This document shows positions 1 through 11,496 of a DNA stretch of 51,001 nucleotides, piece by piece. Under the pieces are notes generated by a model. It made no database searches. It was not told where the DNA came from and was given only the letters and a program-made list of their open reading frames with translations. Both the position numbers and the translations under genes were made by a program. Each line of letters starts with the position of its first letter. Positions within the stretch are counted from its first letter, which is position 1. Source of the stretch: Heterotrichella gracilis (Eukaryota; Sar; Xanthophyceae; Tribonematales; Xanthonemataceae); assembly GCA_032358255.1 (NCBI GenBank), contig JAULBX010026219.1:1-51001 (forward strand). The letters run 5' to 3'.

Positions 1-171
1 AAATTAGGTGTTGTTAAAGTTGTAAAAGACTTAACAGGATTAGGCTTAAAAGAAGCTAAAGACTTAGTTGACGGTGCACCAAAAGCAGTTAAAGAAGGTG
101 TTGGCAAAGAAGAAGCTGAAGCAATTAAAAAAGCTTTAGAAGAAGCTGGTGCTAAAGCAGAAATTAAGTAA
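1..171 (+). CDS. rplL: 50S ribosomal protein L7/L12, C-terminal part (5' end outside window)
   Basis: The window opens inside this gene, and 56 residues of its C-terminal domain remain. The visible protein has the typical L7/L12 pattern of a [20 protein letters not shown] stretch followed by a lysine- and alanine-rich end finishing in AEIK. L7/L12 forms the stalk of the large ribosomal subunit and recruits translational GTPases. It is followed on the same strand by rpoB and rpoC, the standard bacterial rplL-rpoB-rpoC order, which supports the call. The N-terminal dimerisation domain lies upstream of the window. Confidence 0.97.
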   Translation, partial: KLGVVKVVKDLTGLGLKEAKDLVDGAPKAVKEGVGKEEAEAIKKALEEAGAKAEIK

Positions 172-189
172 TTCTGTTCATATTACTAG

Positions 190-220
190 AAAATGGTCCC
201 TTTTAACAAGGGATCATTTT
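190..220 (+). terminator. Hairpin between rplL and rpoB, possible attenuator
   Basis: An 11-bp stem with one G-U pair (AAAATGGTCCC with GGGATCATTTT) and a 9-base loop starts 18 bases after the rplL stop. A broken T-run follows. In well-studied bacteria partial termination between rplL and rpoB sets the ribosomal protein to polymerase ratio. That role is inferred here from position and structure. Confidence 0.7.
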
Positions 221-285
221 CCTGTTTTTAAATAAAACAGCGGGCTTTTAAGAATTAATTATATTAATTTAATATCTAAATCACA

Positions 286-3200
286 TTGGCTGCAAGTACA
301 AAAATTCAAAAACGGGTTAATTTCTCGTCGAATAAATTTCCGATCGAATATCCGGATTTCTTAGATATTCAAGTAAAATCTTTCCAAGATTTTTTCCAGT
401 TGGAAACAACTCCCGAAAACCGTAAAAAAGAAGGGTTATTCAGGGTGTTTGCGGAAAACTTTCCTATTTCAGATGCGCGAAATAATTTCGTGTTAGAATT
501 TAAGGATTATTACATTGATCCCCCACGTTATGCTCTTGATGAGTGTATCGAGCGTGGTCTTACCTACTCTGTTCCATTAAAGGCTAAATTATACCTTTAT
601 TGTACAGATCCTGAACATGAAGATTTTGAACCTATTATGCAGGACGTGTATTTGGGAACTATCCCTTACATGACTCCAAAAGGTTCATTTATTATAAATG
701 GTGCAGAACGCGTTATTGTATCGCAATTGCACCGTTCACCGGGCGTATTTTTCGGCCAAAGCCGTCACGCTAACGGAACTAAATTATACAGTGCCCGCGT
801 TATTCCTTTTAAAGGAAGCTGGATCGAATTCGCCACTGACATCAATAACGTGATGTATGCATACATCGATCGTAAGAAAAAGTTACCTGTAACTACTCTC
901 TTACGTGCTATTGGTTTTGAAAGTGACAAACAAATTTTAGAGATCTTTGGATTAGCTGACGAAGTAAAAGTGAGCAAAGCCGGTTTAAAACGTGAGGTTG
1001 GTCGTAGACTGGCTGCCCGTGTTCTAAAAACCTGGTTAGAAGATTTTGTTGACGAAGATACCGGAGAAGTTGTTTCTATCGAACGTAATGAGGTTATCTT
1101 AGATCGTGAAACTATTTTAGAAGATGAGCATATTGATATCATTGCTGATGCCGGCGTTAAGTCGATCATCCTTCACAAGCAAGATGTAAATACGGCTGAT
1201 TTCGCCATTATTTATAACACCTTACAAAAAGATTCAACCAACTCTGAAAAAGAAGCCATTGAATTTATTTACCGTCTATTACGTAATGCTGAACCACCTG
1301 ATGAAGAAACAGCACGTGGCGTAATTGACAAATTATTTTTCTCTGACAAACGTTACGATTTAGGTGAAGTTGGTCGTTACAGAATTAACAAAAAGTTGGG
1401 ATTAAACATTCCACCTGAGATTCGTGTATTGACTAAGGAGGACATGATCCTCATCATTAAATATCTGATCGAGTTAATTAACTCAAAAACAGATGTGGAT
1501 GATATCGATCACTTGTCAAACCGTCGTGTTCGTACAGTTGGTGAGCAATTATTCTCTCAATTCGGTGTTGGTTTAGCCCGTATGGCGCGTACCATCCGTG
1601 AACGTATGAATGTACGTGATAACGAGGTGTTCACACCAACCGATCTGATCAACGCAAAAACATTAAGCTCCGTAATTAATTCATTCTTTGGAACGAATCA
1701 GTTATCGCAGTTCATGGATCAAACCAATCCTTTATCCGAGATCACGCACAAGCGTCGTCTATCGGCACTAGGGCCAGGAGGTTTATCCCGTGAACGTGCA
1801 GGTTTTGAGGTACGTGACGTTCACTATACTCACTACGGACGTTTGTGTACTATTGAAACACCAGAAGGTCCAAACATTGGTTTGATCTCTTCATTATGTG
1901 TGTATGCCAAAGTAAACAAATTAGGATTTATTGAAACACCTTACCGTACTGTTACCAATGGTAAATTAGATTCAAATAAGCCGGTAATTTATCTGACTGC
2001 TGAAGAAGAAGATCAGAAAAATATTGCTCAGGCAAACGTTGATCTCGATGACAAAGGTAATATCACGACTAAAAAAGTAACAGCTCGTTACGAAGGTGAC
2101 TTCCCTATTCTAGAGCCTAACGCAGTACATTTAATGGACATTGCTCCGAATCAAATTGCTTCAATTGCAGCATCCTTGATTCCGTTCCTAGAGCATGATG
2201 ACGCTAACCGTGCTTTGATGGGATCGAACATGCAACGTCAAGCCGTACCATTGTTGCGCCCACAAGCGCCAATCGTAGGTACAGGTATTGAAGCACGTGT
2301 GGCAGAAGATTCACGTGTATTAATTAATGCTGAAGGAGAAGGTGTAGTTGAGTATGTAGATGCTCAATCCATCACTATCCGTTACAACCGCAACGAAGAA
2401 GAAAAATTGATCAGCTTCGAAGGCGATGTAAAAACTTACAAATTAACCAAGTTCCAAAAAACCAATCAAAGTACCTGTATCAACTTAAAACCTATCGTTA
2501 AAAAAGGCGATAAAGTTCAAAGAGGACAAGTATTATGCGAAGGTTATGCCACTCAAGACGGTGAATTAGCTTTAGGACGTAACTTAAAAGTGGCTTTCAT
2601 GCCATGGAAAGGTTACAACTTTGAGGATGCTATCGTGATCAATGAAAAAATTGTTCGTGAAGATATCTTTACCTCTATTCACATTGATGAGTATACTTTA
2701 GAAGTGCGTGACACCAAACGTGGAATGGAAGAATTAACTCCGGATATTCCAAACGTTAGTGAAGATGCTACTAAAGACCTAGACGAAAAAGGTATTATTC
2801 GTATTGGTGCTGAAGTAAAAGAAGGTGATATTTTAATTGGAAAAATTACTCCTAAAGGAGAAACAGATCCTTCACCGGAAGAAAAATTATTACGTGCGAT
2901 CTTTGGCGACAAAGCCGGTGATGTGAAAGATGCCTCTTTACGTGTATCTCCATCCATTAAAGGTGTTATCGTTGATAAAAAATTATTCTCACGTGTTATA
3001 AAAGACAAAAAAGCCAAGGCTGAAGAAAAGCCAATGGTTGAGAAGTTGGATTCAGAACACGAAAAAAATAATTACAACTTAAAATTAAAATTAGTTGACA
3101 AATTATTTGTTTTGGTAAATGGTCGTACTTCACAAGGTGTTACCAATATTTTAGGAGAAGAAGTGGTTCCTCGCGGTACCAAGTTCACTCAAAAATTATT

Positions 3201-4098
3201 AGAGCGCATCGATTACAGTGAAGTAAATCCAAGTAACTGGACAACTGACAAAGATAAAAACGAACAAATTGAACGCTTGTTACATAACTTCTTAATTCAA
3301 TTCAACGATTATTTAGGAAAATACAAGCGTGAGAAATTCCAGATCACAGTTGGTGATGAATTACCAAATGGAATTGTTCAGTTAGCAAAAGTTTACATTG
3401 CACAAAAACGTAAGTTAAAAGTAGGTGATAAAATGGCGGGTCGTCACGGTAACAAAGGTATCGTTGCCCGTATCGTTAAAGAGGAAGATATGCCTTTCTT
3501 AGAAGACGGAACACCTGTTGATATTGTTTTAAATCCACTAGGGGTACCATCTCGTATGAACCTTGGGCAGATCTATGAAACAGTGTTAGCTTGGGCAGGA
3601 GAGAAATTAAAATTAAAATTCTCTACTCCTATTTTTGACGGCGCTACTGTTGATCAAATTGACGAATACACGAAAAAAGCAGGCTTGCCTCAATACGGTC
3701 GTACCTATTTATACGACGGTGGAACAGGTGAACGCTTTGATCAACCGGCAACCGTTGGTATCATCTATATGTTGAAATTAGGACATATGGTGGATGACAA
3801 GATGCACGCCCGTTCAATCGGACCATATTCATTAATTACACAACAACCTTTGGGCGGTAAAGCTCAATTTGGTGGTCAGCGTTTTGGTGAGATGGAAGTT
3901 TGGGCACTCGAAGCATACGGTGCTGCCAATGTGTTACAAGAATTATTAACTGTAAAATCGGATGATGTGACCGGCCGTGCAAAAGCTTATGAAGCTATTG
4001 TAAAAGGTGAGAACATCCCTACTCCGGGTACTCCTGAATCATTTAACGTATTGTTGCATGAATTAAGAGGTCTGGCGTTAGATATTACGATGGATTAA
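286..4098 (+). CDS. rpoB: DNA-directed RNA polymerase subunit beta
   Basis: The 1270-residue protein is the beta subunit of RNA polymerase, which forms much of the catalytic cleft. The fork-loop/rifampicin region lies near residues 467-535, with the [18 protein letters not shown] and [10 protein letters not shown] motifs intact. The Asp, His and Ser positions most often changed in rifampicin resistance carry the usual residues. The C-terminal half has the [12 protein letters not shown] and [20 protein letters not shown] motifs. The start is a TTG giving [13 protein letters not shown]. There is no in-frame ATG nearby, and the residues that follow match the usual Bacteroidota N-terminus. It is in operon order with rplL and rpoC. 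Confidence 0.98.
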   Translation: MAASTKIQKRVNFSSNKFPIEYPDFLDIQVKSFQDFFQLETTPENRKKEGLFRVFAENFPISDARNNFVLEFKDYYIDPPRYALDECIERGLTYSVPLKAKLYLYCTDPEHEDFEPIMQDVYLGTIPYMTPKGSFIINGAERVIVSQLHRSPGVFFGQSRHANGTKLYSARVIPFKGSWIEFATDINNVMYAYIDRKKKLPVTTLLRAIGFESDKQILEIFGLADEVKVSKAGLKREVGRRLAARVLKTWLEDFVDEDTGEVVSIERNEVILDRETILEDEHIDIIADAGVKSIILHKQDVNTADFAIIYNTLQKDSTNSEKEAIEFIYRLLRNAEPPDEETARGVIDKLFFSDKRYDLGEVGRYRINKKLGLNIPPEIRVLTKEDMILIIKYLIELINSKTDVDDIDHLSNRRVRTVGEQLFSQFGVGLARMARTIRERMNVRDNEVFTPTDLINAKTLSSVINSFFGTNQLSQFMDQTNPLSEITHKRRLSALGPGGLSRERAGFEVRDVHYTHYGRLCTIETPEGPNIGLISSLCVYAKVNKLGFIETPYRTVTNGKLDSNKPVIYLTAEEEDQKNIAQANVDLDDKGNITTKKVTARYEGDFPILEPNAVHLMDIAPNQIASIAASLIPFLEHDDANRALMGSNMQRQAVPLLRPQAPIVGTGIEARVAEDSRVLINAEGEGVVEYVDAQSITIRYNRNEEEKLISFEGDVKTYKLTKFQKTNQSTCINLKPIVKKGDKVQRGQVLCEGYATQDGELALGRNLKVAFMPWKGYNFEDAIVINEKIVREDIFTSIHIDEYTLEVRDTKRGMEELTPDIPNVSEDATKDLDEKGIIRIGAEVKEGDILIGKITPKGETDPSPEEKLLRAIFGDKAGDVKDASLRVSPSIKGVIVDKKLFSRVIKDKKAKAEEKPMVEKLDSEHEKNNYNLKLKLVDKLFVLVNGRTSQGVTNILGEEVVPRGTKFTQKLLERIDYSEVNPSNWTTDKDKNEQIERLLHNFLIQFNDYLGKYKREKFQITVGDELPNGIVQLAKVYIAQKRKLKVGDKMAGRHGNKGIVARIVKEEDMPFLEDGTPVDIVLNPLGVPSRMNLGQIYETVLAWAGEKLKLKFSTPIFDGATVDQIDEYTKKAGLPQYGRTYLYDGGTGERFDQPATVGIIYMLKLGHMVDDKMHARSIGPYSLITQQPLGGKAQFGGQRFGEMEVWALEAYGAANVLQELLTVKSDDVTGRAKAYEAIVKGENIPTPGTPESFNVLLHELRGLALDITMD

Positions 4099-4180
4099 GG
4101 CCTCAGGCCTCACACTAAATCCCTCTCCATTTGGAGAGGGACTTTAAGGTAACATGCTTCGCTCCGCTCAGCATGAAAAA
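4099..4180. repeat. Two dispersed-type palindromes in the rpoB-rpoC spacer
   Basis: The 129-base spacer holds two hairpins. Positions 4121-4140 pair CCCTCTCCA with TGGAGAGGG, and positions 4153-4175 pair CATGCT with AGCATG around a GC-rich centre. A short GGCCTCAGGCC palindrome sits at 4099-4109. From memory, both sequence types resemble dispersed intergenic repeats common in Bacteroidota genomes. Neither has a T-run typical of a terminator in the plus direction, although eight A bases follow the second. Confidence 0.65.
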
Positions 4181-4227
4181 AAAGAGCAGCCATTTAAATT
4201 CATAAACGAAAAACCATAACATAAAAC

Positions 4228-7200
4228 ATGGCGTTAAGAAGAGATAATAAACAAAAAGCGAATTTCTCAAGAATCACTATCAGCTTGGCTTCACCGGAAA
4301 CTATCCTGCGTCGTTCAAGTGGTGAGGTTTTGAAACCGGAAACCATTAATTACCGTACTTACAAACCTGAAAGAGATGGTTTGTTTTGTGAGCGAATTTT
4401 TGGACCTGTAAAAGATTATGAATGTCATTGCGGTAAATACAAACGTATTCGTTACAAAGGAATTGTTTGTGATCGTTGTGGTGTTGAAGTAACTGAAAAG
4501 AAAGTACGTCGTGAACGTATGGGTCACATCAATCTGGTTGTGCCTGTAGCTCACATCTGGTATTTCCGTTCGTTACCAAATAAAATTGGTTACTTATTAG
4601 GATTACCGACAAAAAAATTAGACATGATCATTTACTACGAGCGTTACGTAGTAATTAATGCTGGAGCTGCTGCCGAAAATGGTGTCAGTTATTTAGACTT
4701 CTTAACTGAAGAAGAATACTTAAACATTGTTGACACTCTTCCAAAAGAAAATGCTTTGTTAGACGATGCAGATCCGAATAAATTCATCGCCAAAATGGGT
4801 GCGGAATCTATTGCCGATCTACTATCTCGTTTAAACTTAGATGATCTGTCATACGACCTTCGTCATAAAGCGAACACTGAAACGTCGCAGCAACGTAAAA
4901 ACGAAGCTTTAAAGCGTTTACAGGTTATTGAAGCATTCCGTCAGGCGAACCAAAATGTGGTTAACAAACCTGAGTGGATGATCGTAAAAGTAGTACCGGT
5001 AATTCCACCTGAATTACGTCCTTTGGTTCCATTGGATGGTGGTCGTTTTGCTACTTCTGACTTAAATGACTTATATCGTCGTGTTATTATCCGTAACAAC
5101 CGTTTAAAGCGTTTAATCGAAATTAAAGCTCCTGATGTAATTTTACGTAATGAAAAACGTATGTTACAAGAATCAGTTGACTCTTTATTCGACAACTCAC
5201 GTAAATCAAATGCCGTAAAAACCGATAGCAACCGTCCTTTAAAATCATTATCTGATTCCTTAAAAGGTAAACAAGGTCGTTTCCGTCAAAACTTATTAGG
5301 AAAACGTGTGGATTATTCAGCACGTTCGGTAATTGTTGTAGGACCTGAATTAAAATTACACGAGTGCGGTTTGCCAAAAGAAATGGCCGCAGAATTATTC
5401 AAGCCATTCATTATTCGTAAGATGATTGAACGTGGTATTGTTAAGACTGTAAAATCGGCGAAAAAGATTGTAGATAAAAAAGAACCAATTGTTTGGGATA
5501 TTTTAGAAAATGCTTTAAAAGGACATCCGGTGATGTTAAACCGCGCCCCGACATTGCACAGATTAGGTATCCAGGCTTTCCAACCAAAATTAATTGAAGG
5601 AAAAGCGATCCAGTTACACCCATTGGTGTGTACTGCGTTTAACGCTGACTTTGACGGTGACCAAATGGCTGTGCACGTTCCACTAGGACATGCTGCTATT
5701 TTGGAAGCGCAAATTTTGATGTTAGCTTCTCATAACATTTTAAATCCATCTAACGGTGCGCCGGTTGCGGTTCCATCACAAGACATGGTTTTAGGTTTAT
5801 ATTATTTAACTAAATCTAAAAAGAACTTACCAAATGATCTGGTAAAAGGAGAAGGTAAAGTATTTTACAGTGCCGATGAGGTTGTTATTGCCGTTAACGA
5901 AAAGCAATTAGATCTGCATGCACAAATTAAGATCAGAATTACCAACGCCTTAGAAGGAGATAAACTGGTTACCAAAATAATTGATACTACTGCCGGTCGC
6001 GTGTTATTTAACATCGTAGTTCCGCATGAAGTAGGTTACATCAATGAACTTTTAACGAAAAAATCATTGCGTGATATTATCGGAATGATCGTTAAGAAAA
6101 CCGGTATGGCTAAAACAGCCAAGTTCTTGGATGATATCAAAGAATTAGGTTTCCGTACGGCTTTCAAAGGTGGATTATCATTTAACTTAGGTGATATTCA
6201 AACACCTGCAGAGAAGATGAAGATCATCAACGAAGCACAAGTTCAGGTAGATGAAGTTATAAGCAATTATAACATGGGTTTCATTACCAACAACGAACGT
6301 TACAATCAGGTAATTGACATCTGGACGCACACCAACTCTAAAGTAACTAAAAAAGTATTGGATAATTTAAGCACTGATCGTCAGGGTTTCAATCCGGTAT
6401 TTATGATGTTAGATTCAGGAGCGCGTGGTAGTAAGGAACAAATTAAGCAGTTGAGCGGTATGCGTGGTTTGATGGCTAAGCCTCAAAAAGCAGGTGATAC
6501 CACCACTTCTATTATTGAGAATCCGGTATTATCAAACTTCCGTGAAGGTTTATCCATTTTAGAATACTTTATTTCAACCCACGGTGCCCGTAAAGGTTTG
6601 GCCGATACGGCTTTAAAAACAGCGGATGCCGGTTATTTAACCCGTCGTTTAGTTGACGTGGCACAAGACGTTATTATTAACGAACAAGATTGCGGAACCC
6701 TTCGTGGTTTAAGCATGACTGCTTTGAAAAATAATGATGATGTGGTAGAAGCATTATACGATCGTTTATTAGGACGTACAACTGTAAGTGATGTGTATCA
6801 TCCAACAACCGGTGAATTAATTATTGCCGGTGGAGAAGTGATCACAGAAGATATTGGTGCGATCATTGATAAATCACCAATTGAATCGGTGGATATTCGT
6901 TCGGTATTAACCTGCGAATCACGTTCAGGTGTGTGTGCAAAATGTTATGGCCGTAACTTATCTAATGGACGTTTAGTTCAATTAGGAGAAGCTGTAGGTG
7001 TAATTGCTGCACAGTCTATCGGTGAGCCGGGTACACAGTTAACATTACGTACTTTCCACGTGGGTGGTACGGCATCTAACATTGCTGCATCTAGTTCATT
7101 AATTGCGAAACACGAAGGTGTTTTAGAAATTGACGAATTACGTACAGTAGAACGTTTGAACACCGAAGGTGTAAAAGCAAATATTGTGATTGGTCGTTCA

Positions 7201-8523
7201 ACTGAAATGCGTATTACCGATGCTAATACAGGAATTACTTTAACTACAGGTAACGTTCCATACGGTTCAAGTTTATATGTGAAGCCGGGTGCGAAAGTGA
7301 AAAAAGGTGAATTAATTTGTGATTGGGATCCATATAACGCGGTTATCGTGTCTGAATTTGGAGGTCACGTTGAATTTGAGCATATCAAAGAAAACGTAAC
7401 GTTCCGTGAAGAAAGCGATGAGCAAACAGGTTTCCGTGAAAAAGTAATTATTGAAAGTAGAGATAAGACCATGAGTCCATTGATTCGTATCGTGGATAAA
7501 AAAGGTGAGTCTTTAAAAACATATAACATTCCGGTTAGTGCACATATTATTGTGAACGAATCTGCGAAAATTGAACCAGGACAAGTGTTAGTTAAGATTC
7601 CTCGTGTAACAGGTAAAACAGGTGATATCACCGGTGGTTTACCTCGTGTGACTGAGTTATTTGAAGCACGTAATCCAAGTAACCCTGCCGTGGTTTCTGA
7701 AATTGACGGTATTGTTACTTTCGGTAAAATTAAACGTGGTAACCGTGAAGTGGTTGTGGAAGCTAAAACCGGCGAACAACGTCGTTATTTAGTGAACTTA
7801 AGTAAACACATCCTTGTACAGGAGAATGACTTCGTGAAAGCCGGAGATGCTTTATCAGACGGTGCTGTAAGCCCTGGTGATATTTTAGCGATCAAAGGAC
7901 CAACCGCAGTGCAGGAATACTTAGTGAATGAAATTCAAGAGGTATACCGTTTACAAGGTCAGAAATTAAATGATAAACACTTTGAAACTATTGTGCGTCA
8001 AATGATGCGTAAGGTGGAGATCGTTGATCCGGGTGATACTATGTTCTTAGAACAACAGTTGATCAACAAAGGTGATTTCATGACTCAAAACGATGAGATC
8101 TTTGGTAAGAAAGTCGTTATTGAGCCGGGAGATAGTACTGAGTTGAAACGCGGACAGATCATTACTTCACGTAAATTGCGTGACGAGAATTCGGTGTTAA
8201 GACGTAAGGATAAAAAACTGATCGAAGCAAGAGATGCCGTTCCTGCAACTGCAAATCCAATTCTTCAGGGTATTACCCGCGCCTCTTTACAAACACATAG
8301 CTGGATCTCTGCTGCATCCTTCCAGGAAACAACAAAAGTATTGAACGAAGCCGCAGTAAACGGTAAGGTAGATACCTTGTTAGGATTAAAAGAAAACGTA
8401 ATTGTTGGACATTTAATTCCTGCCGGAACCGGTTTACGTCAGTACGAAAAACTGGTTGTAGGAAGCAAAGAAGAATACGAACGCTTAATGGCTACTAAGG
8501 AAGAAGTTGGTGAGGAAGCGTAG
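4228..8523 (+). CDS. rpoC: DNA-directed RNA polymerase subunit beta'
   Basis: The 1431-residue beta' subunit carries the catalytic centre of RNA polymerase. The N-terminal zinc site is visible as Cys66, Cys68, Cys81 and Cys84. The catalytic NADFDGDQM motif, whose three aspartates bind Mg, is near residue 471. The second cysteine cluster ([14 protein letters not shown]) is near residues 897-910, followed by the trigger-loop/bridge region. Length and order are normal for Bacteroidota. The ATG at 4228 follows an A-rich leader. The gene is 129 bases downstream of rpoB, a longer gap than usual because palindromic repeats occupy the spacer. Confidence 0.98.
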   Translation: MALRRDNKQKANFSRITISLASPETILRRSSGEVLKPETINYRTYKPERDGLFCERIFGPVKDYECHCGKYKRIRYKGIVCDRCGVEVTEKKVRRERMGHINLVVPVAHIWYFRSLPNKIGYLLGLPTKKLDMIIYYERYVVINAGAAAENGVSYLDFLTEEEYLNIVDTLPKENALLDDADPNKFIAKMGAESIADLLSRLNLDDLSYDLRHKANTETSQQRKNEALKRLQVIEAFRQANQNVVNKPEWMIVKVVPVIPPELRPLVPLDGGRFATSDLNDLYRRVIIRNNRLKRLIEIKAPDVILRNEKRMLQESVDSLFDNSRKSNAVKTDSNRPLKSLSDSLKGKQGRFRQNLLGKRVDYSARSVIVVGPELKLHECGLPKEMAAELFKPFIIRKMIERGIVKTVKSAKKIVDKKEPIVWDILENALKGHPVMLNRAPTLHRLGIQAFQPKLIEGKAIQLHPLVCTAFNADFDGDQMAVHVPLGHAAILEAQILMLASHNILNPSNGAPVAVPSQDMVLGLYYLTKSKKNLPNDLVKGEGKVFYSADEVVIAVNEKQLDLHAQIKIRITNALEGDKLVTKIIDTTAGRVLFNIVVPHEVGYINELLTKKSLRDIIGMIVKKTGMAKTAKFLDDIKELGFRTAFKGGLSFNLGDIQTPAEKMKIINEAQVQVDEVISNYNMGFITNNERYNQVIDIWTHTNSKVTKKVLDNLSTDRQGFNPVFMMLDSGARGSKEQIKQLSGMRGLMAKPQKAGDTTTSIIENPVLSNFREGLSILEYFISTHGARKGLADTALKTADAGYLTRRLVDVAQDVIINEQDCGTLRGLSMTALKNNDDVVEALYDRLLGRTTVSDVYHPTTGELIIAGGEVITEDIGAIIDKSPIESVDIRSVLTCESRSGVCAKCYGRNLSNGRLVQLGEAVGVIAAQSIGEPGTQLTLRTFHVGGTASNIAASSSLIAKHEGVLEIDELRTVERLNTEGVKANIVIGRSTEMRITDANTGITLTTGNVPYGSSLYVKPGAKVKKGELICDWDPYNAVIVSEFGGHVEFEHIKENVTFREESDEQTGFREKVIIESRDKTMSPLIRIVDKKGESLKTYNIPVSAHIIVNESAKIEPGQVLVKIPRVTGKTGDITGGLPRVTELFEARNPSNPAVVSEIDGIVTFGKIKRGNREVVVEAKTGEQRRYLVNLSKHILVQENDFVKAGDALSDGAVSPGDILAIKGPTAVQEYLVNEIQEVYRLQGQKLNDKHFETIVRQMMRKVEIVDPGDTMFLEQQLINKGDFMTQNDEIFGKKVVIEPGDSTELKRGQIITSRKLRDENSVLRRKDKKLIEARDAVPATANPILQGITRASLQTHSWISAASFQETTKVLNEAAVNGKVDTLLGLKENVIVGHLIPAGTGLRQYEKLVVGSKEEYERLMATKEEVGEEA

Positions 8524-8561
8524 TTTAGAAATGCTGAATTAAAAATTAATAATGCAAAATT

Positions 8562-8592
8562 AAAACCTCGACTGTAAAGTCGGGGTTTTTTG
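8562..8592 (+). terminator. Rho-independent terminator of the rpoBC operon
   Basis: A 12-bp stem with one G-U pair (AAAACCTCGACT with AGTCGGGGTTTT) and a GTAA loop runs into six Ts. It lies 38 bases after the rpoC stop and is the likely end of the ribosomal protein-polymerase transcript. Confidence 0.9.
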
Positions 8593-8601
8593 TTGCTGGT
8601 A

Positions 8602-8713
8602 TTTTCAACACAGAGAAACAGAGGCTCTGAGGCACTGAGAGTTTAGGGTTGAGGAGTTAAAGAGGGGATAAAATTTGACATAGAGGCACGGGGCGCAGAG
8701 GCACTGAGAGTAC
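8602..8713. repeat. Degenerate CACAGAG-type dispersed repeat
   Basis: The spacer 8524-8862 has no gene. After the terminator it holds two short runs built from units like ACACAGAG, AGAGGC and CACTGAGAG, separated by a unique stretch. The same low-complexity vocabulary returns at 12955-13100, 22075-22357 and 25210-25345. I see no coding potential in it. Confidence 0.65.
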
Positions 8714-8794
8714 TTTTGATCTTAATTCAAAAGAACTTACTTTGTTTACCTTCTAAAGTTTTATTGCTTTTAACAACTATTTCGTCTAAATTCG

Positions 8795-8858
8795 TTTAAG
8801 AGCTTATAATTAATTCTTTTTAAAGTTTAGAAATCAAAATTAATAAAAGCTCTTTAAA
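8795..8858. repeat. Long inverted repeat just before the start of the 8863 gene
   Basis: TTTAAGAGCTTATAATTAAT at 8795-8814 is nearly complementary to AATTAATAAAAGCTCTTTAAA at 8838-8858 (positions summarised; one indel). The right arm ends 4 bases before the ATG at 8863. It could be a 5'-UTR hairpin or a regulator site. No known element is recognised. Confidence 0.55.
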
Positions 8859-8862
8859 TTAA

Positions 8863-10815
8863 ATGCGACATTATTCAATACTATTTTTATTTTTATACTT
8901 CAATTGTTTTTCACAATTAGAAACTAGCAAATGGCATTTTGGAGCTTTTGGAGCTTTAGACTTTCAGTCTGGTTCACCTTTATTCATAAACAACAGTGCG
9001 AATAACTCTTTTTGGTGTACCGGAAGTATAGCTGACTCGCTTGGCAATCAGTTATTTTATAGTGATGGAGAGAAGATCTGGAATAAAAACAATGTATTAA
9101 TGGCGAATGGTACTGTCATTGGAGGGCATTGGGCAGGCTCTCAAAACGCTTTAATAATTCGGAAAAGCGGCGCCAAATACTATGTTTTTTTAACGAATAT
9201 GGCGCAGACAGTTGGCTCTATGATTAATTACGCGGTAGTTGATATGAGTCTGGCAGGTGGATTAGGCTCTGTTACGGCATCTTATTTGCCTGTTAGTCCT
9301 CATAATCAGCGAATGGCCTCCAAATTAGCCGGCACCAAACATTGTAATAAAAAAGATTATTGGGTATTAACACATGCCGCTGCTACGAACACGGTTGGGA
9401 GTCAGAGTTTTTATGCCTATCATGTCACTAAAGATTCTATTAATCGAACAGCCGTCGTTTCAAATCTTGGAGTCGGACAAACCTGGCTCTCACACAGTGG
9501 TTCTTTTGTTAGTGGAAGAGGGATTCTGAAATTTTCACCGAATGGTAAAAAGGTCTGTTCAACTTATAATCCAAATTGTGTTGTAGAAATTTACGATTTT
9601 GATAATGCCACCGGTGTACTTTCAAACCCTGTTCAATTGGAAAGTATTCCCACTACTAGTGCTGCGAGTACTTACAGTGACCCTGCCTGTTTTGGTGTAG
9701 AGTTTTCACCTGATGGGAGTAAATTATATATTTCATATGTTTATCAAAGACCGGCCATTTGCCAGTATAACTTATGCGCCGGTTCAAGCTCCGCTATCAT
9801 TTCCTCAAAAACAATTATACGGAATGATACTTTTCCCATGCTTTCTACCCAATATGCAATAGATGAAGTGAGATCTTTTCAGACTGCTTTAGATGGAAAA
9901 ATTTATGTAACGGATAATACCTTGCAAAGTGTTGGAGTTATTTCGAACCCCAATGCCGCCGGCACGAGTTGCAATTATTCAACCCAGGCTATTGGCCTTG
10001 GAACAAATACCATTATAAATACTCCGGCATATTGCCAACGTGGTTTTCCTACCATTATTTCAAATTATTTTGAACAAAAGCCAACTCTCTCACCTCAAAC
10101 TTCAAGTGTCAGCTGTGGTAATGCCGCTTTTTCTCCACCTTCTTTATGTGCTTTTGCAGGTTATAGTGCAACAGCATATCATTGGAATTTTGGTGATGTA
10201 CTTTCAGGATCTTCTAATACAAGTTCTGCTGTAAGTCCAAATCATGTTTTTTCAGCAAATGGTACCTATACATTTAGCCTGATACTTCAATACTCTTGCG
10301 GAGCAGATACATTAAAAAACAGCATAAGCATTAGCGGTTTACCTACCTTGAGTATCAGTGGAAAAACGACTTTGTGTAAAGGGGAAAATTTACAGTTTAA
10401 TTTTAGTGGGGCCAATTCTTATAGCATTAACAGCGTGGCCATCGCACAAAGCAGTGTGGTTCTGCAACCAAGTGTAAGCAGCACTTACACTCTCATTGGT
10501 TTTGATCCGAATACAGGTTGCAAGAGTCTGAAGGTATTTACCATTACAGTTAACAATTGCTCAGGAATTTCAACTATTAATGAAGGTTTATCCAGCATCA
10601 CTGTTTATCCCAATCCAACCAAAGGCGTATTTTCAATTGATTTAAATGAAAATGCAGAGATAAAAATCACTGATCTTTCAGGAAGAACTGTTTTTGAAGA
10701 AAGCTTACCAAAAGGTCAACATGAAGTTGATCTAAGTAATTATTTCAATGGTTTGTATTTATTGCATGCAAAAAATAACAATTTTGAGCGAACAATTAAG
10801 TTAGTGAAAGAGTGA
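8863..10815 (+). CDS. Secreted PKD-domain protein with T9SS type A sorting domain
   Basis: The 650-residue exported protein has a signal peptide of about 18 residues (MRHYSILFLFLYFNCFSQ). Residues 20-400 resemble the repetitive, probably beta-propeller module seen in many large Bacteroidota surface proteins, with a WHFGAFGALDFQSG start and repeated YSDGEKIW / FSPDGSKLYIS-like strands. A PKD-like domain with HWNFGD lies near residues 419-492, and an Ig-like segment follows. Residues 577-650 form a T9SS type A C-terminal domain starting at VYPNPTKGVFSID. The protein is therefore expected to cross the outer membrane through T9SS and be attached to the surface or released. No enzymatic residues are recognised. 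A convergent gene follows. Confidence 0.85.
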   Translation: MRHYSILFLFLYFNCFSQLETSKWHFGAFGALDFQSGSPLFINNSANNSFWCTGSIADSLGNQLFYSDGEKIWNKNNVLMANGTVIGGHWAGSQNALIIRKSGAKYYVFLTNMAQTVGSMINYAVVDMSLAGGLGSVTASYLPVSPHNQRMASKLAGTKHCNKKDYWVLTHAAATNTVGSQSFYAYHVTKDSINRTAVVSNLGVGQTWLSHSGSFVSGRGILKFSPNGKKVCSTYNPNCVVEIYDFDNATGVLSNPVQLESIPTTSAASTYSDPACFGVEFSPDGSKLYISYVYQRPAICQYNLCAGSSSAIISSKTIIRNDTFPMLSTQYAIDEVRSFQTALDGKIYVTDNTLQSVGVISNPNAAGTSCNYSTQAIGLGTNTIINTPAYCQRGFPTIISNYFEQKPTLSPQTSSVSCGNAAFSPPSLCAFAGYSATAYHWNFGDVLSGSSNTSSAVSPNHVFSANGTYTFSLILQYSCGADTLKNSISISGLPTLSISGKTTLCKGENLQFNFSGANSYSINSVAIAQSSVVLQPSVSSTYTLIGFDPNTGCKSLKVFTITVNNCSGISTINEGLSSITVYPNPTKGVFSIDLNENAEIKITDLSGRTVFEESLPKGQHEVDLSNYFNGLYLLHAKNNNFERTIKLVKE

Positions 10816-10835
10816 TATTTTTGCTATAAAAAAAA

Positions 10836-10859
10836 CTTAGTGCTCCTAAGTGCACTAAG
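10836..10859. terminator. Possible bidirectional terminator between convergent genes
   Basis: CTTAGTGC at 10836-10843 pairs with GCACTAAG at 10852-10859. A-rich sequence precedes it and GTGGTTT follows it. It sits in the 56-base gap between the stop of the 8863 gene and the stop of the minus-strand FAH gene. The wording (CTTAGTG units) also matches the dispersed repeats of this genome, so it may be a repeat used as a terminator. Confidence 0.5.
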
Positions 10860-10871
10860 TGCCTTAGTGGT

Positions 10872-11477
10872 TTACTTAACTCTTAGTTTCAAAAAACTCT
10901 CCCCATTCAAAAAACCTTCTAACTGATCGCCAACGCTCACCTGCCCTACTCCTTTTGGGGTGCCGGTATAAATTAAATCACCCACTTTTAGAGTAATGAA
11001 TTTAGAAACGTAAGCAATTATTTTATTGAAAGAAAAGATCAGATCAGATGAATTGCCTGCCTGGCGGGTCTCACCATTAATTGTTAAACTAAATTGAATG
11101 TTATTTAACTGCAGACTTTCTTTACTCACGAATTTACCAATGGGAGCGCTGTTATCAAAGGCTTTGGCCATTTCCCAGGGTAAACCTTTTTCTTTGGCTT
11201 TGGTTTGAAGATCGCGGGCTGTAAAATCTATTCCCAGTCCAATCTCCGAATAATATTTATGCGCAAACTGCTCTTCAATGTGTTTACCGGCCTTGCTGAT
11301 CTTAAGTACCAGCTCAATTTCGTGGTGCAGATCAGTTGTAAAATCGGGTAAATAAAAGTCCTCTTCTTTTAATAAAGCGGTATCGGGTTTCATAAAAAAT
11401 ACCGGTTCGGTAGGGACTTCATTTTTTAGTTCTTTGGCATGTTCGGCGTAATTACGGCCTATACAGATTATTTTCAT
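10872..11477 (-). CDS. Fumarylacetoacetate hydrolase (FAH) family protein
   Basis: The 201-residue protein has the compact FAH fold typical of acylpyruvases and oxaloacetate tautomerases/decarboxylases of the FAHD1/YcgM type. It opens with IICIGRNYAEHAKEL. Putative metal ligands are Glu53 and Glu55 in HHEIELVL and Asp84 in GIDFTARD, and the end has the TGTPKGVG motif. The substrate cannot be fixed from sequence. Small single-domain members usually act on short 2-oxo diacids. The ATG at 11477 gives a normal family length. It is divergent from lhgO, with a palindromic repeat in the shared upstream region. Confidence 0.9.
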   Translation of the reverse strand: MKIICIGRNYAEHAKELKNEVPTEPVFFMKPDTALLKEEDFYLPDFTTDLHHEIELVLKISKAGKHIEEQFAHKYYSEIGLGIDFTARDLQTKAKEKGLPWEMAKAFDNSAPIGKFVSKESLQLNNIQFSLTINGETRQAGNSSDLIFSFNKIIAYVSKFITLKVGDLIYTGTPKGVGQVSVGDQLEGFLNGESFLKLRVK

Positions 11478-11496
11478 GGTTTTATTTTCATTTTTT

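Noticed and set aside
765..1169. Minus-strand open frame of 134 codons inside rpoB
   Set aside because: It lies antisense to conserved rpoB sequence, has no family resemblance and no promoter signal. Similar frames at 2679-3017 and 4941-5231 are rejected for the same reason.
1687..1890. Possible rifampicin-resistance changes in rpoB
   Set aside because: The residues at the usual resistance positions ([18 protein letters not shown]) are the normal ones.
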